A DNA stretch of 64,000 nt, taken from assembly GCA_046155285.1 (NCBI GenBank), contig JBJXEA010000003.1, forward strand, positions 1 to 64,000. Reading direction: 5' to 3'. The position numbers and the translations under genes were made by a program. The DNA comes from CAILHX01 sp046155285. GTDB lineage: Bacteria > Pseudomonadota > Gammaproteobacteria > Burkholderiales > Methylophilaceae. The notes beneath the pieces were generated by a model. The model searched no databases, had not been told where the DNA came from, and saw only the letters and a program-made list of their open reading frames with translations. This document shows positions 1 through 10,200 of this stretch, piece after piece; the first letter of the stretch is position 1; each line of letters starts with the position of its first letter.

Positions 1-677
1 TGGCTAAAACGTTTCCATGCATCACTCGACAGGCCGTGCTGACGCAGTGATCTCAGGCGCTCTGCTTTTCCTTCATCGTGCAATGCAACCGCGCCGCCCT
101 CACCTGTTGACAGATTCTTGTTCGCATAAAAGCTGAAGCAGGTCAGGTTGCCAGAACTCCCAACAGGTTTACCATTTGGATACTTCGCGCCAATGGCATG
201 TGCAGCGTCTTCAATGATTTCAATATGTGCTGGGATCTTTTTACGCAAAGCTGCGACATCTACAGCTAACCCGCCCATATGTACCACCATAACAGCTTTG
301 GTTCTTGGCGTGATCTTCTCTAGAATGCTATCTACGGTTACGCAGAGCGTATCGATATCCACATCGCAGAATACGATCCTGGCACCCAGGTAAAGCGCTA
401 CATTTGCAGTACTGCACCAGGTCAGACTGGGGCAGATCACTTCGTCATCAGGTCCTACTCCAGACACCAGTAATGAAAGAAACAATGCTGAAGTGCATGA
501 ATTGACAGTGACCACATACGGGGCTTCAACAAACGCTTCAAGCTCTTTTTCGAAGGCGATCGTTTCCGGCCCCATGCCTATCCACCCGGAGCGAACCACC
601 TTAGTGACAGCATCTATCTCCACCTGGGAGAAATTCGGCTTACCAAAAGGCAGGTAATCAGTCCTGGTATCAGTCAT
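1..677 (-). CDS. DegT/DnrJ/EryC1/StrS family sugar aminotransferase (partial, C-terminus off window)
   Basis: About 225 N-terminal codons of a PLP-dependent nucleotide-sugar aminotransferase; the gene runs off the left edge. Read from the ATG at 677, it shows the family N-terminus (PFGKPNFSQVEIDAV), a cofactor-pocket segment (VNSCTSALFLSLL), the EDAAHAIGA motif whose Asp/His contact PLP, and the Schiff-base lysine in SFYANKNLSTGEGG at about K187. Such enzymes transaminate 4-keto (or 3-keto) sugar nucleotides made by dehydratases. The neighbour upstream in transcription is a 4,6-dehydratase with a 27-nt gap, so one polysaccharide operon is likely. The exact sugar cannot be told from sequence. 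The Shine-Dalgarno (SD) is weak. Confidence 0.9.
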   Translation of the reverse strand, partial: MTDTRTDYLPFGKPNFSQVEIDAVTKVVRSGWIGMGPETIAFEKELEAFVEAPYVVTVNSCTSALFLSLLVSGVGPDDEVICPSLTWCSTANVALYLGARIVFCDVDIDTLCVTVDSILEKITPRTKAVMVVHMGGLAVDVAALRKKIPAHIEIIEDAAHAIGAKYPNGKPVGSSGNLTCFSFYANKNLSTGEGGAVALHDEGKAERLRSLRQHGLSSDAWKRFS

Positions 678-704
678 TGCTGGATTTCTACGACAGTTAA
701 ACTC

Positions 705-1718
705 TTAAGCATTCAGATGCTCCTGAATGAAGTCGATCTTAAGCAACAACTTCTTTACACCCTCAATATCCAACCTAGTGGTGTTGTGAGAAGTGTAATC
801 TTCGAAATTCGCAATTTCCATTTCACCTTCTACTGAGAATTTCTCATAGTTCAGATCTCTATTATCAGGAGATATCCTGTAATACTCGCCCATATCTTCT
901 GCTTTCGCGAGCTCTTCCCTTGATACAAGAGACTCGTATAACTTCTCGCCATGGCGTGTACCAATCACCCGTATCTCATTTCCTTTGGCGAACAATTCTT
1001 TCAGTGCCTGAGCCAATACTTCTATGGTTGACGAAGGTGCTTTTTGTACGAAAATATCGCCCTGCCGTCCATGCTCAAAAGCATATAAAACCAGATCAAC
1101 AGAGTCTTCCAGCGACATCAGAAAACGTGTCATTGCCGGATCCGTTACGGTGAGCGGCTTGCCTTCTTTAAGTTGCTTAACGAATAGCGGAATAACAGAG
1201 CCGCGCGATGCCATGACATTGCCGTAACGGGTGGCGCAGAGCACGGTTTCGCCTTCCAGTCGCATACGCGCCTTGGCAATCATCAGCTTTTCCATCATCG
1301 CTTTTGATAAACCCATCGCGTTGATCGGATATACCGCTTTGTCGGTACTAAGCACGACTACCCGCTCTACGTTGTTGGTAATCGCCGCGTTCATCACATT
1401 TTCTGCACCCAACACATTGGTACGCACTGCTTCCATAGGGTAAAACTCACACGAAGGCACCTGTTTTAGTGCCGCCGCGTGGAATACATAATTTACCCCT
1501 TTCATCGCATCATGGGTGCTATCGTAATCCCTGACGTCTCCGATATAAAATTTCAGCTTAGGATTATTAAAAGCGATTCGCATATCCTCCTGCTTTTTTT
1601 CATCACGGCTGAAAATACGGATCTCCTTAACATCTGTTTCCAGAAAGCGCTTCAGAACCGCATTCCCAAACGAACCTGTACCGCCGGTAATCATGAGGAT
1701 TTTGTCAACAAACATCAT
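705..1718 (-). CDS. UDP-N-acetylglucosamine 4,6-dehydratase/5-epimerase (inverting, CapE/FnlA/WbjB-like)
   Basis: A 337-aa cytoplasmic SDR enzyme expected to convert UDP-GlcNAc to a UDP-2-acetamido-2,6-dideoxy-4-hexulose with C5 inversion. This is the first step to L-amino sugars such as L-FucNAc, L-QuiNAc or L-RhaNAc. The NAD(P)-binding TGGTGSFG lies at residues 11-18 and the catalytic STDK at 124-127. The usual YxxxK is MxxxK (M135, K139), as in the altered Ser-Met-Lys triad of the WbpM/CapE group. The segment RYGNVMASRGSVIP is typical of the CapE/FnlA branch. An AAGGA SD lies 8 nt before the ATG at 1718. The RmlD-like reductase lies upstream in the same direction, which matches L-hexosamine pathways. 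Confidence 0.92.
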   Translation of the reverse strand: MMFVDKILMITGGTGSFGNAVLKRFLETDVKEIRIFSRDEKKQEDMRIAFNNPKLKFYIGDVRDYDSTHDAMKGVNYVFHAAALKQVPSCEFYPMEAVRTNVLGAENVMNAAITNNVERVVVLSTDKAVYPINAMGLSKAMMEKLMIAKARMRLEGETVLCATRYGNVMASRGSVIPLFVKQLKEGKPLTVTDPAMTRFLMSLEDSVDLVLYAFEHGRQGDIFVQKAPSSTIEVLAQALKELFAKGNEIRVIGTRHGEKLYESLVSREELAKAEDMGEYYRISPDNRDLNYEKFSVEGEMEIANFEDYTSHNTTRLDIEGVKKLLLKIDFIQEHLNA

Positions 1719-1733
1719 TTTTTAAATCCTTTA

Positions 1734-2594
1734 TCACTTGTTGAATTCATACATCCGTTGCGCTAAAACAGGCCATGCAGGCGATACATATCCCGTTGCC
1801 TGCGTAAACCGCTCTGGGTTCAAGGAGCGATTGATAACAACCGCCTCTGACGGGATGATCTCTATCGTCTTCCCATAGACCTTAGCCACCAATTGTAACA
1901 AATCAAACTTATTGATAGGGTTGGAAGCAACATGGTAAATGCCGTAAAGCTCTTTGCGCGGTACCACCACATCACGCACAATAGCTGCTAATTCAACCGT
2001 AGGAAAGCCGGTAAAAATGGCGCGGGTGTAGCCTTTTACCGAACCCTGCTGCGCAAGGAACCAGTTGATCAAACTTCTCTGTCCTGATAATTCATGGCCA
2101 ATAATTGAGGTGCGTAGCGTAATGGCATGCGGGCCATCAACTTCACCAAGCAATTTGGAACGTCCATAGAGGTCATCAGCGTCAGGAAAGTCTGTTTCCA
2201 CATAATTACCTTTAGCACCAGAGAACACGCAGTCTGTACTGATATGCACGAGGCGCGCTTCAATACCCTGGCAAAGTACCGACAGGCGATGCGGCAATAA
2301 GGTGTTAATGGGGATTACCTGCAACGGATCATTGGAATCTGCCAGTTGTTTAACTAATCCGATGCAATTAACGACAACATCGGGGCGAACGGTAGCAAAT
2401 ACGCTCTCCAATGAATCGTGATCTTCAACATCTACTCCAACAATGAGTTGCCCGGGTAAACTGTCAGGAAAATACTGCCTGGCACTTTCGTTGCGCGCGG
2501 TGCCGTAAACAGCCAAACCAGCATGTTCTGATAACACACGGAACATGGCATTGCCTAGCATGCCGGTCACACCGAGCACCAATACTTTCAACAT
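1734..2594 (-). CDS. RmlD-like SDR nucleotide-sugar reductase
   Basis: A 286-aa protein of the dTDP-4-dehydrorhamnose reductase (RmlD) superfamily, predicted to reduce the 4-keto group of a nucleotide sugar. GVTGMLG at residues 8-14 is the nucleotide-binding loop; HISTDCVFSG and YGRSK supply the Ser-Thr and YxxxK catalytic residues. I chose the ATG at 2594 because an AAGGGG SD lies upstream and the fold starts at once; the open frame reaches 2615. It sits directly before the inverting dehydratase gene, so it may be the 4-reductase of a UDP-L-QuiNAc/L-RhaNAc-type pathway (WbvR-like). That assignment is inference; a dTDP-rhamnose role is less likely because no rmlA/B/C gene is visible. Confidence 0.85.
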   Translation of the reverse strand: MLKVLVLGVTGMLGNAMFRVLSEHAGLAVYGTARNESARQYFPDSLPGQLIVGVDVEDHDSLESVFATVRPDVVVNCIGLVKQLADSNDPLQVIPINTLLPHRLSVLCQGIEARLVHISTDCVFSGAKGNYVETDFPDADDLYGRSKLLGEVDGPHAITLRTSIIGHELSGQRSLINWFLAQQGSVKGYTRAIFTGFPTVELAAIVRDVVVPRKELYGIYHVASNPINKFDLLQLVAKVYGKTIEIIPSEAVVINRSLNPERFTQATGYVSPAWPVLAQRMYEFNK

Positions 2595-2615
2595 CAACGT
2601 GAGCCCCTTATACAA

Positions 2616-3623
2616 TCAATGTGCATAGTAATCCCGATACCACGCAACAAAGCGTTCTATACCTTCTTTAATGGGGGTTTTTGGCTTGAAATCAACCCAG
2701 TCACCCAATTCCGATGTATCCGCATAGGTGGCTGGAACATCTCCCTGCTGCATGGGGAGTAAGTTCTTTTCAGCGGCCACACCCAGAGCAGCTTCCAATG
2801 CCTCTATATATTCCATAAGCTTGACCGGCTGACTGTTACCGATATTGAAAACTCGATAAGGCGCATTACTGGTGGCAGGATCTGGCAGGTTAGCATCAAA
2901 TACATGGTTGGCTGTTGCGGGTTTATCCAAAACCCGGATAACGCCTTCGACAATATCTTCGATATAGGTAAAATCACGCATCATATTGCCGTGATTAAAC
3001 ACATCTATTGCCTTGCCTTCAAGCATGGCCTTGGTAAACAGAAACAACGCCATATCCGGGCGCCCCCACGGTCCATAGACAGTAAAAAACCGTAAACCTG
3101 AGGTTGGCAGTCCAAACAAATGGCTGTAGGTGTGCGCCATCAGTTCATTGGCTTTTTTGGTTGCCGCATACAGGCTGACCGGATGGTCTATATTGTCATG
3201 TTCAGAGAATGGTAATGTTGTATTCCCGCCGTAAACACTGGAACTGGAGGCATACACCAGGTGTTCTACATCATGATGCCGGCAGCCTTCAAGAATATTC
3301 ACAAATCCAAGTAGATTCGAATCCACGTAGGCATAGGGATTTTTCAGCGAGTAACGCACGCCTGCCTGAGCAGCAAGATTAACCACGCGCTGAGGTTTGT
3401 GTTTGACGAATACCTGCTCCATCGCAGCACGGTCATGAATGCTTACACGAGCTTCAGTAAAGCCTGGAAGGTGCTTGATGCGATCCAGCCGCGCTTCTTT
3501 CAACTTAACATCGTAGTAGTCGTTCATGTTATCAACGCTGATCACTTCATCACCGCGTTGCAGCAGGCGAAGTGCGAGATGGCTACCGATAAAACCCGCG
3601 GTTCCCGTGACTAGTATCTTCAT
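2616..3623 (-). CDS. UDP-glucuronate 4-epimerase (CapI/LspL-like)
   Basis: A 335-aa extended SDR epimerase converting UDP-GlcA to UDP-GalA (family function). The Rossmann loop TGTAGFIG is at residues 6-13, followed by DNMNDYYD, which is typical of the UDP-GlcA epimerase branch. The catalytic serine cluster is YASSSSVYGG and the YxxxK motif is Y152/K156; FFTVYGPWGRPDMA is a further branch signature. Length is normal for the family. It lies 22 nt downstream of the UDP-sugar 6-dehydrogenase gene, whose uronic acid product could be the real substrate (UDP-HexNAcA), so the exact specificity is open. No strong SD precedes the ATG. Confidence 0.88.
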   Translation of the reverse strand: MKILVTGTAGFIGSHLALRLLQRGDEVISVDNMNDYYDVKLKEARLDRIKHLPGFTEARVSIHDRAAMEQVFVKHKPQRVVNLAAQAGVRYSLKNPYAYVDSNLLGFVNILEGCRHHDVEHLVYASSSSVYGGNTTLPFSEHDNIDHPVSLYAATKKANELMAHTYSHLFGLPTSGLRFFTVYGPWGRPDMALFLFTKAMLEGKAIDVFNHGNMMRDFTYIEDIVEGVIRVLDKPATANHVFDANLPDPATSNAPYRVFNIGNSQPVKLMEYIEALEAALGVAAEKNLLPMQQGDVPATYADTSELGDWVDFKPKTPIKEGIERFVAWYRDYYAH

Positions 3624-3645
3624 GGATTAAGGATTTTCATTGGTA

Positions 3646-4923
3646 TTAGAGCCTGCCATCTACCTGCTCAGTACGGAACAGGTATTTCACGTCGTAAAGC
3701 ACTGAGTTGGCTTTGCCCAGAGCGCGAATGCTGGCCAAACCCATCTGTACGAACTGTTGATGCGCAACGGCGAGGATGATGGCATCGTAGCAGCCATCCT
3801 GCAGTTTCGATACGGGCGTGATGCCATATTCATGCTCGGCTTCTTCAGCATCTATCCAAGGGTCATAAACCTCGACATTGGCATGGTAGGCTTCAAATTC
3901 AGCAATGATATCCACCACTTTGGTATTTCGCAGATCGGGACAATTCTCTTTAAACGTCAGCCCCATCACCAGGATATTGGCATCTGCCACCTGTATGCGT
4001 TTTTTGGTCATCAACTTGATGACCTGCCCTGCCACATGCGCGCCCATACCATCGTTGATGCGCCTACCAGCCAGAATAACTTCCGGGTGGTAACCTAATG
4101 CCTGCGCTTTGTGCGTCAAATAATACGGGTCGACCCCGATACAATGCCCACCCACCAGACCAGGGCGGAAAGGCAGGAAATTCCACTTGGTTTCCGCAGC
4201 TTCCAGCACTTCCTGGGTATCGATACCCATGAGGTTGAAAATCAGGGATAACTCGTTGATAAGCGCGATATTCACGTCGCGCTGGGTATTCTCGATCACT
4301 TTGGCGGCCTCAGCCACACGTATGGAACTTGCCTTGTGGGTACCTGCCACCACCACACTGGCATACAGATCATTCACAAAATCAGCGATCTCGGGGGTAG
4401 AGCCGGAAGTCACCTTTTTGATAGCGGTAAAGCGATGCCTCTTGTCACCCGGGTTGATACGCTCCGGGCTGTATCCTGCAAAAAAATCCTGATTGAATCT
4501 CAGACCCGAAATCTTCTCGATAATAGGAACACAATCCTCTTCTGTGGCTCCTGGATAAACCGTGGATTCATAGATGACCACGCACCCTTTTTTAATTACC
4601 GTTGCCAACATATGGCTGGCTTTGATCAAGGCGGTCAGATCAGGACGGTTATACTCATCAACCGGAGTCGGTACTGTGACGATAAAGACATTACATTCTC
4701 GCAACTGCTCTATATCGCTTGTGTATGAAAGTGAAATCGCTTCTTGCAATTCACGGCGGTCCACTTCAAGTGTGGCGTCTTTTCCAGCAATAAGCTCTGC
4801 AATACGCGATTGGTTGATGTCGAATCCAACAACGGGGTATTTCTTGCCAAACTCAACAGCCAAGGGAAGTCCTACATAACCTAACCCAATAACGCCGAGC
4901 TTTACCTTAGTCAACTTAACCAT
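3646..4923 (-). CDS. UDP-N-acetylhexosamine 6-dehydrogenase (TviB/WbpO-like)
   Basis: A 425-aa UDP-glucose/GDP-mannose dehydrogenase family enzyme that oxidises the C6 hydroxyl of a UDP-HexNAc to a uronic acid with NAD+ in two steps. GLGYVGLP at about residues 13-20 is the dinucleotide loop. YESTVYPGATEEDC and the catalytic cysteine (about C261) in GGHCIGVDPYYL are diagnostic, and the C-terminal domain begins near VMGLTFKENCPDLRNTK. I chose the ATG at 4923, with GGAG 4 nt upstream; an in-frame ATG at 4956 overlaps the tilS stop. It is the first gene of the polysaccharide run and provides the acidic sugar. Confidence 0.9.
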   Translation of the reverse strand: MVKLTKVKLGVIGLGYVGLPLAVEFGKKYPVVGFDINQSRIAELIAGKDATLEVDRRELQEAISLSYTSDIEQLRECNVFIVTVPTPVDEYNRPDLTALIKASHMLATVIKKGCVVIYESTVYPGATEEDCVPIIEKISGLRFNQDFFAGYSPERINPGDKRHRFTAIKKVTSGSTPEIADFVNDLYASVVVAGTHKASSIRVAEAAKVIENTQRDVNIALINELSLIFNLMGIDTQEVLEAAETKWNFLPFRPGLVGGHCIGVDPYYLTHKAQALGYHPEVILAGRRINDGMGAHVAGQVIKLMTKKRIQVADANILVMGLTFKENCPDLRNTKVVDIIAEFEAYHANVEVYDPWIDAEEAEHEYGITPVSKLQDGCYDAIILAVAHQQFVQMGLASIRALGKANSVLYDVKYLFRTEQVDGRL

Positions 4924-4955
4924 ACATCTCCACGCAACATCCAAAATGCTAGTCA

Positions 4956-6302
4956 TTAAAGTGAAGAATTATAGCACTGGACCAACAACCCCGCCTCTTC
5001 AGGCTTTGCTCGCCACTCGCAATCAATCCCTATATCCAGCACTGCTACCAACTCATCTCCATGCCAGACTAAAGGCATCCGCTCACGCTCCCAAGGAGGA
5101 ACTCCAGCCTCTTGCCATAGATTTTTTAAGGTTCGTTTTGGTCGATTAGCACTCAACTGTAGCGTAGCTCCTTCGATTCGACTGGTTACACGCAGACTGT
5201 CTTGAATCTTGGTTCGGGCTAGACCTTTACCTATGACTTCACGAAACCATAATTCGCTCCCATCAGGCAAATGCAAACTCTTCTCACCACGCCATACCAA
5301 AACATAAGGTTTTACCTCAGTTGCTTTATCTATATAAGCAAATTGACGATAACGGCGCAGCTTGGCATCACCTAACTTGCACACAAGCTGTGCATTAGCT
5401 TTGGCGTGGCAGAGCTGGTTCAATATCTCGTGCAGCCTTGCATTACTTGGGTTTAAGCCAGTTAAATCGTATATCCACCAACGTAGCAGATTCATCGCTC
5501 GTTCTGGGGTTGCCGCTTTCAGCCAAGCAATATCCAAACGGCCATCTGCAACTGCTCTTTCTGCATCTTCCCGCGCGATCTGTTCCAGCAAAGTAGAAGC
5601 TTCTGCCAAGTTTGAAGCCACGCGCGCCAAGGTGCCACGATAACCAACAATTCGCTTCCCCAGTTTTGGAAAAATTTCATGTCGCAAGAAATTGCGATCG
5701 TAATGCAAACTAACGTTGCTTTCGTCCTCTATCCATTTAAGATGATGTGTGTTTGCGTAATCCAACAATTGGCTACGCGGCACATCCAGCAAAGGTCTCA
5801 AGAGACGTTTCCCTACTTCTTCTCGTAATGCCGGCATGGCCGCTAGGCCGTTCACACCCGCACCGCGTAGCAATTGCAGCAACAAAGTCTCAGCTTGGTC
5901 ATCCTGATGATGCGCCAGCAACACATCACCCTCGCCCGCCAATAGCGCGGCATAGCGAGCTTCACGTGCAGCGGCCTCCAATCCCAGGCCACTATCACGT
6001 GGCACATCCACTTTCACCGCTTGGAAATCTACCTCATACTGCCCACACAACTCAACGCAAAACTGCTCCCATGAATCAGCATTAGGACTGATTTGATGGT
6101 TGACGTGGATTACTGAAAATGGGAAATGTGATAGCTGTCTGGCTTGCACCAACAGATGCAACAACACGCAAGAGTCCAGTCCGCCGCTCAAGCCCAACAC
6201 TAGGGGCTGAGGCGGTGTATTGTAGTGCTGTAGGAAAAAGTTTAAGTGTTGAACAAGCGCGGCGGGATTATTTACGCGCCGCGGTTTCTTTGAATTTGCC
6301 AT
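4956..6302 (-). CDS. tilS: tRNA(Ile)-lysidine synthase
   Basis: A 448-aa N-type ATP pyrophosphatase that ligates lysine to C34 of the CAU anticodon of tRNA-Ile2, converting AUG reading to AUA; it is essential in most bacteria. The PP-loop SGGLDS is at residues 39-44, followed by the conserved LLAHHQDDQAETLLLQLLRG and RPLLDVPRSQL segments. A TilS_C-type domain occupies roughly residues 350-440. The ATG at 6302 lies inside the last 35 nt of accA, so translation is probably coupled; no better internal start is visible. The accA-tilS order is common in betaproteobacteria. Confidence 0.95.
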   Translation of the reverse strand: MANSKKPRRVNNPAALVQHLNFFLQHYNTPPQPLVLGLSGGLDSCVLLHLLVQARQLSHFPFSVIHVNHQISPNADSWEQFCVELCGQYEVDFQAVKVDVPRDSGLGLEAAAREARYAALLAGEGDVLLAHHQDDQAETLLLQLLRGAGVNGLAAMPALREEVGKRLLRPLLDVPRSQLLDYANTHHLKWIEDESNVSLHYDRNFLRHEIFPKLGKRIVGYRGTLARVASNLAEASTLLEQIAREDAERAVADGRLDIAWLKAATPERAMNLLRWWIYDLTGLNPSNARLHEILNQLCHAKANAQLVCKLGDAKLRRYRQFAYIDKATEVKPYVLVWRGEKSLHLPDGSELWFREVIGKGLARTKIQDSLRVTSRIEGATLQLSANRPKRTLKNLWQEAGVPPWERERMPLVWHGDELVAVLDIGIDCEWRAKPEEAGLLVQCYNSSL

Positions 6303-7248
6303 AGCTCATCAGGCGCTCGTAGCGTTGCGCAAGTAGCTCATCCACAGATTTTTTCTGAAGCTGAGCCAAGGTTTCGGCCAGAGCTTTATTTAGGGTTTGC
6401 ATCATGGCTACTGGGTCTCGCTGTGCGCCGCCAAGCGGCTCGTTGACGATTTTATCTATTAGCCCCAAGGATTTCAGGCGGTTGGCGGTAATCGCCAGCG
6501 TTTCTGCGGCTTCCGGCGCTTTGTCGGCGCTTTTCCAAAGGATAGACGCGCAACCTTCGGGCGAAATCACCGAATACGTGGCGTATTGCAACATCAGCAT
6601 CTGGTCTGCCACGCCCAGTGCCAACGCACCACCAGAGCCACCCTCGCCGATAATCACGGCAACGATAGGCACCTTTAACTCGGCCATCACATACAAATTA
6701 CGCGCAATTGCCTCAGACTGTCCACGTTCTTCCGCGCCAATGCCTGGGTAAGCCCCCGGCGTATCAATCAGCGTAATAATCGGCAAGCCGAACTTTTCCG
6801 CCAAACGATATAAACGCAGCGCCTTGCGATAGCCCTCTGGGCGCGGCATGCCGAAGTTGCGGTAGATTTTTTCTTTGGTGTCCTTGCCTTTTTGCTGGCC
6901 GATGACCATCACTGGTTCGCCATTAAATCGCGCCAAGCCGCCCACAATGGCGGGGTCGTCAGAGAACGCGCGGTCGCCGTGCAGCTCTTCAAAATGGGTG
7001 AACATACCCTGCAGGTAATCCAGCGTATAAGGCCGTTGCGGATGCCGCGCCACTTGCGAAATCTGCCACGCGCCGAGCTTGGCATAAACTTCTTTAGTAA
7101 GCTTTTGGCTTTTACTAGTAAGCGTGGAGATTTCTTGCGAAATATCCAGCGATGAGTTGTCATTATCATCATTCACCGTGTGCAAATCCTCGATTTTATT
7201 CTCGAGTTCGGCGATGGATTGTTCAAAATCTAAAAAACTGATTTTCAT
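6268..7248 (-). CDS. accA: Acetyl-CoA carboxylase carboxyltransferase subunit alpha
   Basis: A 326-aa subunit (usual length about 320) that, with AccD, transfers CO2 from carboxybiotin to acetyl-CoA to make malonyl-CoA, the first committed step of fatty acid synthesis. Characteristic stretches are FLDFEQSIAELENKIEDL at the N-terminus, RPYTLDYL, LIDTPGAYPGIGAEERGQ, and the oxyanion-hole region IIGEGGSGGALALGVAD followed by YSVISPEGCASILW. It lies between dnaE (25-nt gap) and tilS (35-nt overlap), and all three probably share transcription. The ATG at 7248 follows a weak GGA-rich site. Confidence 0.97.
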   Translation of the reverse strand: MKISFLDFEQSIAELENKIEDLHTVNDDNDNSSLDISQEISTLTSKSQKLTKEVYAKLGAWQISQVARHPQRPYTLDYLQGMFTHFEELHGDRAFSDDPAIVGGLARFNGEPVMVIGQQKGKDTKEKIYRNFGMPRPEGYRKALRLYRLAEKFGLPIITLIDTPGAYPGIGAEERGQSEAIARNLYVMAELKVPIVAVIIGEGGSGGALALGVADQMLMLQYATYSVISPEGCASILWKSADKAPEAAETLAITANRLKSLGLIDKIVNEPLGGAQRDPVAMMQTLNKALAETLAQLQKKSVDELLAQRYERLMSYGKFKETAARK

Positions 7249-7273
7249 TGAGGTCGTTCCACAAGTCTAATTA

Positions 7274-10200
7274 CTAAGAATGATACAGGATTTTCAAGCC
7301 ATCATCGCCTAGCCAGCCACGCAAGCCTGTTAGCAACTCGTCACGCAACTCTACTCGCCATTCGTCTGGCAGCGCCATTTCACAAGCTGCTTGGCCATTA
7401 TGATAATTGAGCAGCACCTTGCACGACTCTGCACGGCGATAAGGATTCAGCAGCTCGCGCAACTTGGCTGCATCAGCCTGCCCATTGCATGAAAGCTTGA
7501 GCAATTGAGCATTCGCAGTGCGGGCGGTGCTTAAGTCAAACAAGCGCCGTGCATTGACGCGCAAACCGCCCGTGTACTCATCCTTGCTCACTTTGCCTTC
7601 TACAATCAGCAGCTGGTCTTCTTTGAGCAAGGCTTGCTGTTGCATCCACAACTCACCTCCCACGGCGACTTCCATCTGCGCCGTGCCGTCGTCTATAGTC
7701 ACAAAAGCCATTTTGCCACGCGCTGTCATTTTAGTGCGCGTCGCCATCACCACGCCTGCCAACATTTGCGGTTGCTCTTTGGGGCTTAAAGTTGCCAGTT
7801 CGGTCTTCACAAAAATCGCAATATCTTTGCGCCACGCGCTAAATGGATGCCCGCTGAAATAAAACCCCAGTGCAGCTTTTTCCTGAATGAGTTGTTCGCG
7901 CTCCGACCACGCAGCCACCACCGGCAGCGCCTGTTCTGGGGTATCGTGCGATTCGCCAAACAGACTATCTTGTCCGCTGCCTGCGGCTTGACTGCCCACG
8001 TCCATCGCCACGCCTACCGCAGCTAATTGCTCAGCCCGGTTGGGGTGTATACCGTCAAAAGCCCCTGCACGCACCAAAGATTCCACCACACGCCGATTCA
8101 CCTTGCGCAAATCCAAACGCTTACAGAAATCGAATAAATCCTTGAAATCACCATCCTGCTCACGCGCCGCTAAAATCACGCTGATCGCCGCTTCGCCCGT
8201 ACCTTTCACTGCACCCAAGCCATACAAAATCGTCTTCTCGTCTATGGGCTTAAAGCGCAACTCGCTACGGTTGATGTCAGGCGGCAACACCTTCACGCCA
8301 TTCGCCAAGGTGTCTTTGAAGAAAATCTGCACGTTGTCGGTGTTGTTCATATCGGCTGACAAAGTCGCCGCCATAAATGCCGCCGGATAATGCGCCTTCA
8401 ACCAAGCCGTGTGATACGCCACCAGCGCATAAGCCGCCGCGTGGGATTTATTAAAGCCGTATCCGGCAAACTTCTCCATCAAGTCAAATAATTGCCCAGC
8501 CTGATGGGCTGATGTGCCATTCTTCTGTGCGCCCTCTACAAACACCGCGCGTTGCGCGTCCATTTCTTCTTGTTTCTTTTTACCCATCGCGCGACGCAGC
8601 AAATCCGCCCCACCCAGACTATAGCCGCCCACCAACTGCGCCATCTGCATCACTTGCTCTTGATACACCATGATGCCGTAGGTTTCTTTCAGCACTGGCT
8701 CAACGGCGGGATGCGGATATTCAAAAGTCGCCCCATGTTTGCGTTTGCAAAAATCCGGAATTAAATCCATAGGGCCAGGCCGGTACAACGCCACCAGCGC
8801 GATGATGTCCTCAAAGCAGTCCGGCTTAGCCTGCTTGAGCATGTCTTTCATGCCGGAGGATTCCAACTGGAACACGGCAGTGGTGTTGGAGTTCCGTAGC
8901 AGCTTGTAAGAATCTGGGTCATCCAACGCCAGCGTCGCCAGATCAATCGGTACTTCACCCACCGCCACGCGCTGCTCATTCGCCCATTCCACCGCCATAT
9001 CGAGGATGGTCAAAGTACGCAAGCCCAAAAAGTCGAACTTCACCAGTCCCACGGCTTCCACGTCGTCTTTATCGTATTGGCTGACGGTCGCCTCGCTGCC
9101 TTGTTGGCAGTACATAGGTGAGTAGTCGGTGATTTTCCCGGGCGAAATCAGCACCCCGCCCGCGTGCGTGCCGACGTTGCGGGTCAGGCCTTCCAGCCTT
9201 AACGCCAGCTCTAATAGCTCTTTGACTTCCTCTTCTTTTTCGCGGCGGTCACGCAATTGCTCCTCTTGCTTAATCGCATCATCCAAGGTGATGCCAAGCT
9301 CACGAGGAATCAGCTTGGCGATGCCATCCACAAAGTTGAACGGCAAATCCAGCACGCGGCCTACATCGCGAATCACGGCCTTAGCGGCCATGGTACCGAA
9401 GGTGGCAATCTGCGCCACGGCCTCCCGCCCATATTTATCGCGCACATAGTCAATTACACGGTCGCGGCCTTCTTGGCAAAAGTCGATGTCAAAGTCAGGC
9501 ATGGACACCCGCTCCGGGTTCAAAAAGCGCTCGAACAACAGATTGAATTGCAACGGGTCGAGGTCGGTAACACCTAAGCTATATGCCACCAAAGAACCAG
9601 CGCCAGAGCCCCGCCCAGGACCGACTGGCACGCCGTTGTGCTTGGCCCAATTGATGAAGTCCGCCACGATGAGGAAGTATCCGGGAAAACCCATCTGAAT
9701 AATCGTCGCCGCTTCAAAATCCAGTCGCGCCACGTATTCAGGGCGCTTGCTTTCACGCACCGCAGCATCGGGATATAACACCGCCAAACGGCCTTCTAAG
9801 CCTTCTAGCGCTTGGCTACGCAAGTAGTCATCCAAGCTTTCGTTATTAGGGGTAGGAAATTGCGGCAGATAGTTTTTGCCGAGAGTGAGTTCCAAAGTGC
9901 AGCGCTTGGCGATTTCAACACTGTTGGTCAGCGCCTCCGGCACATCGGCAAACAGGGTATTCATTTCAGCCTGTGTTTTGAAGTATTGCTGCTCGGTAAA
10001 CAGCTTGGGGCGGCGCTTATCCGCCAGCACATAGCCCTCGGCGATGCACACTCGCGCCTCGTGCGCCTTGAAATCATCAGGGTCTAAAAACTGCACCGGA
10101 TGCGTGGCGACAGGCGGCAAACCCAGCTCTGCGGCGAGTTGCAGGGCTTTAGCGTCGTACAGCGACTCCTGTTCCTGCCCCACGCGCTGTAATTCGATGT

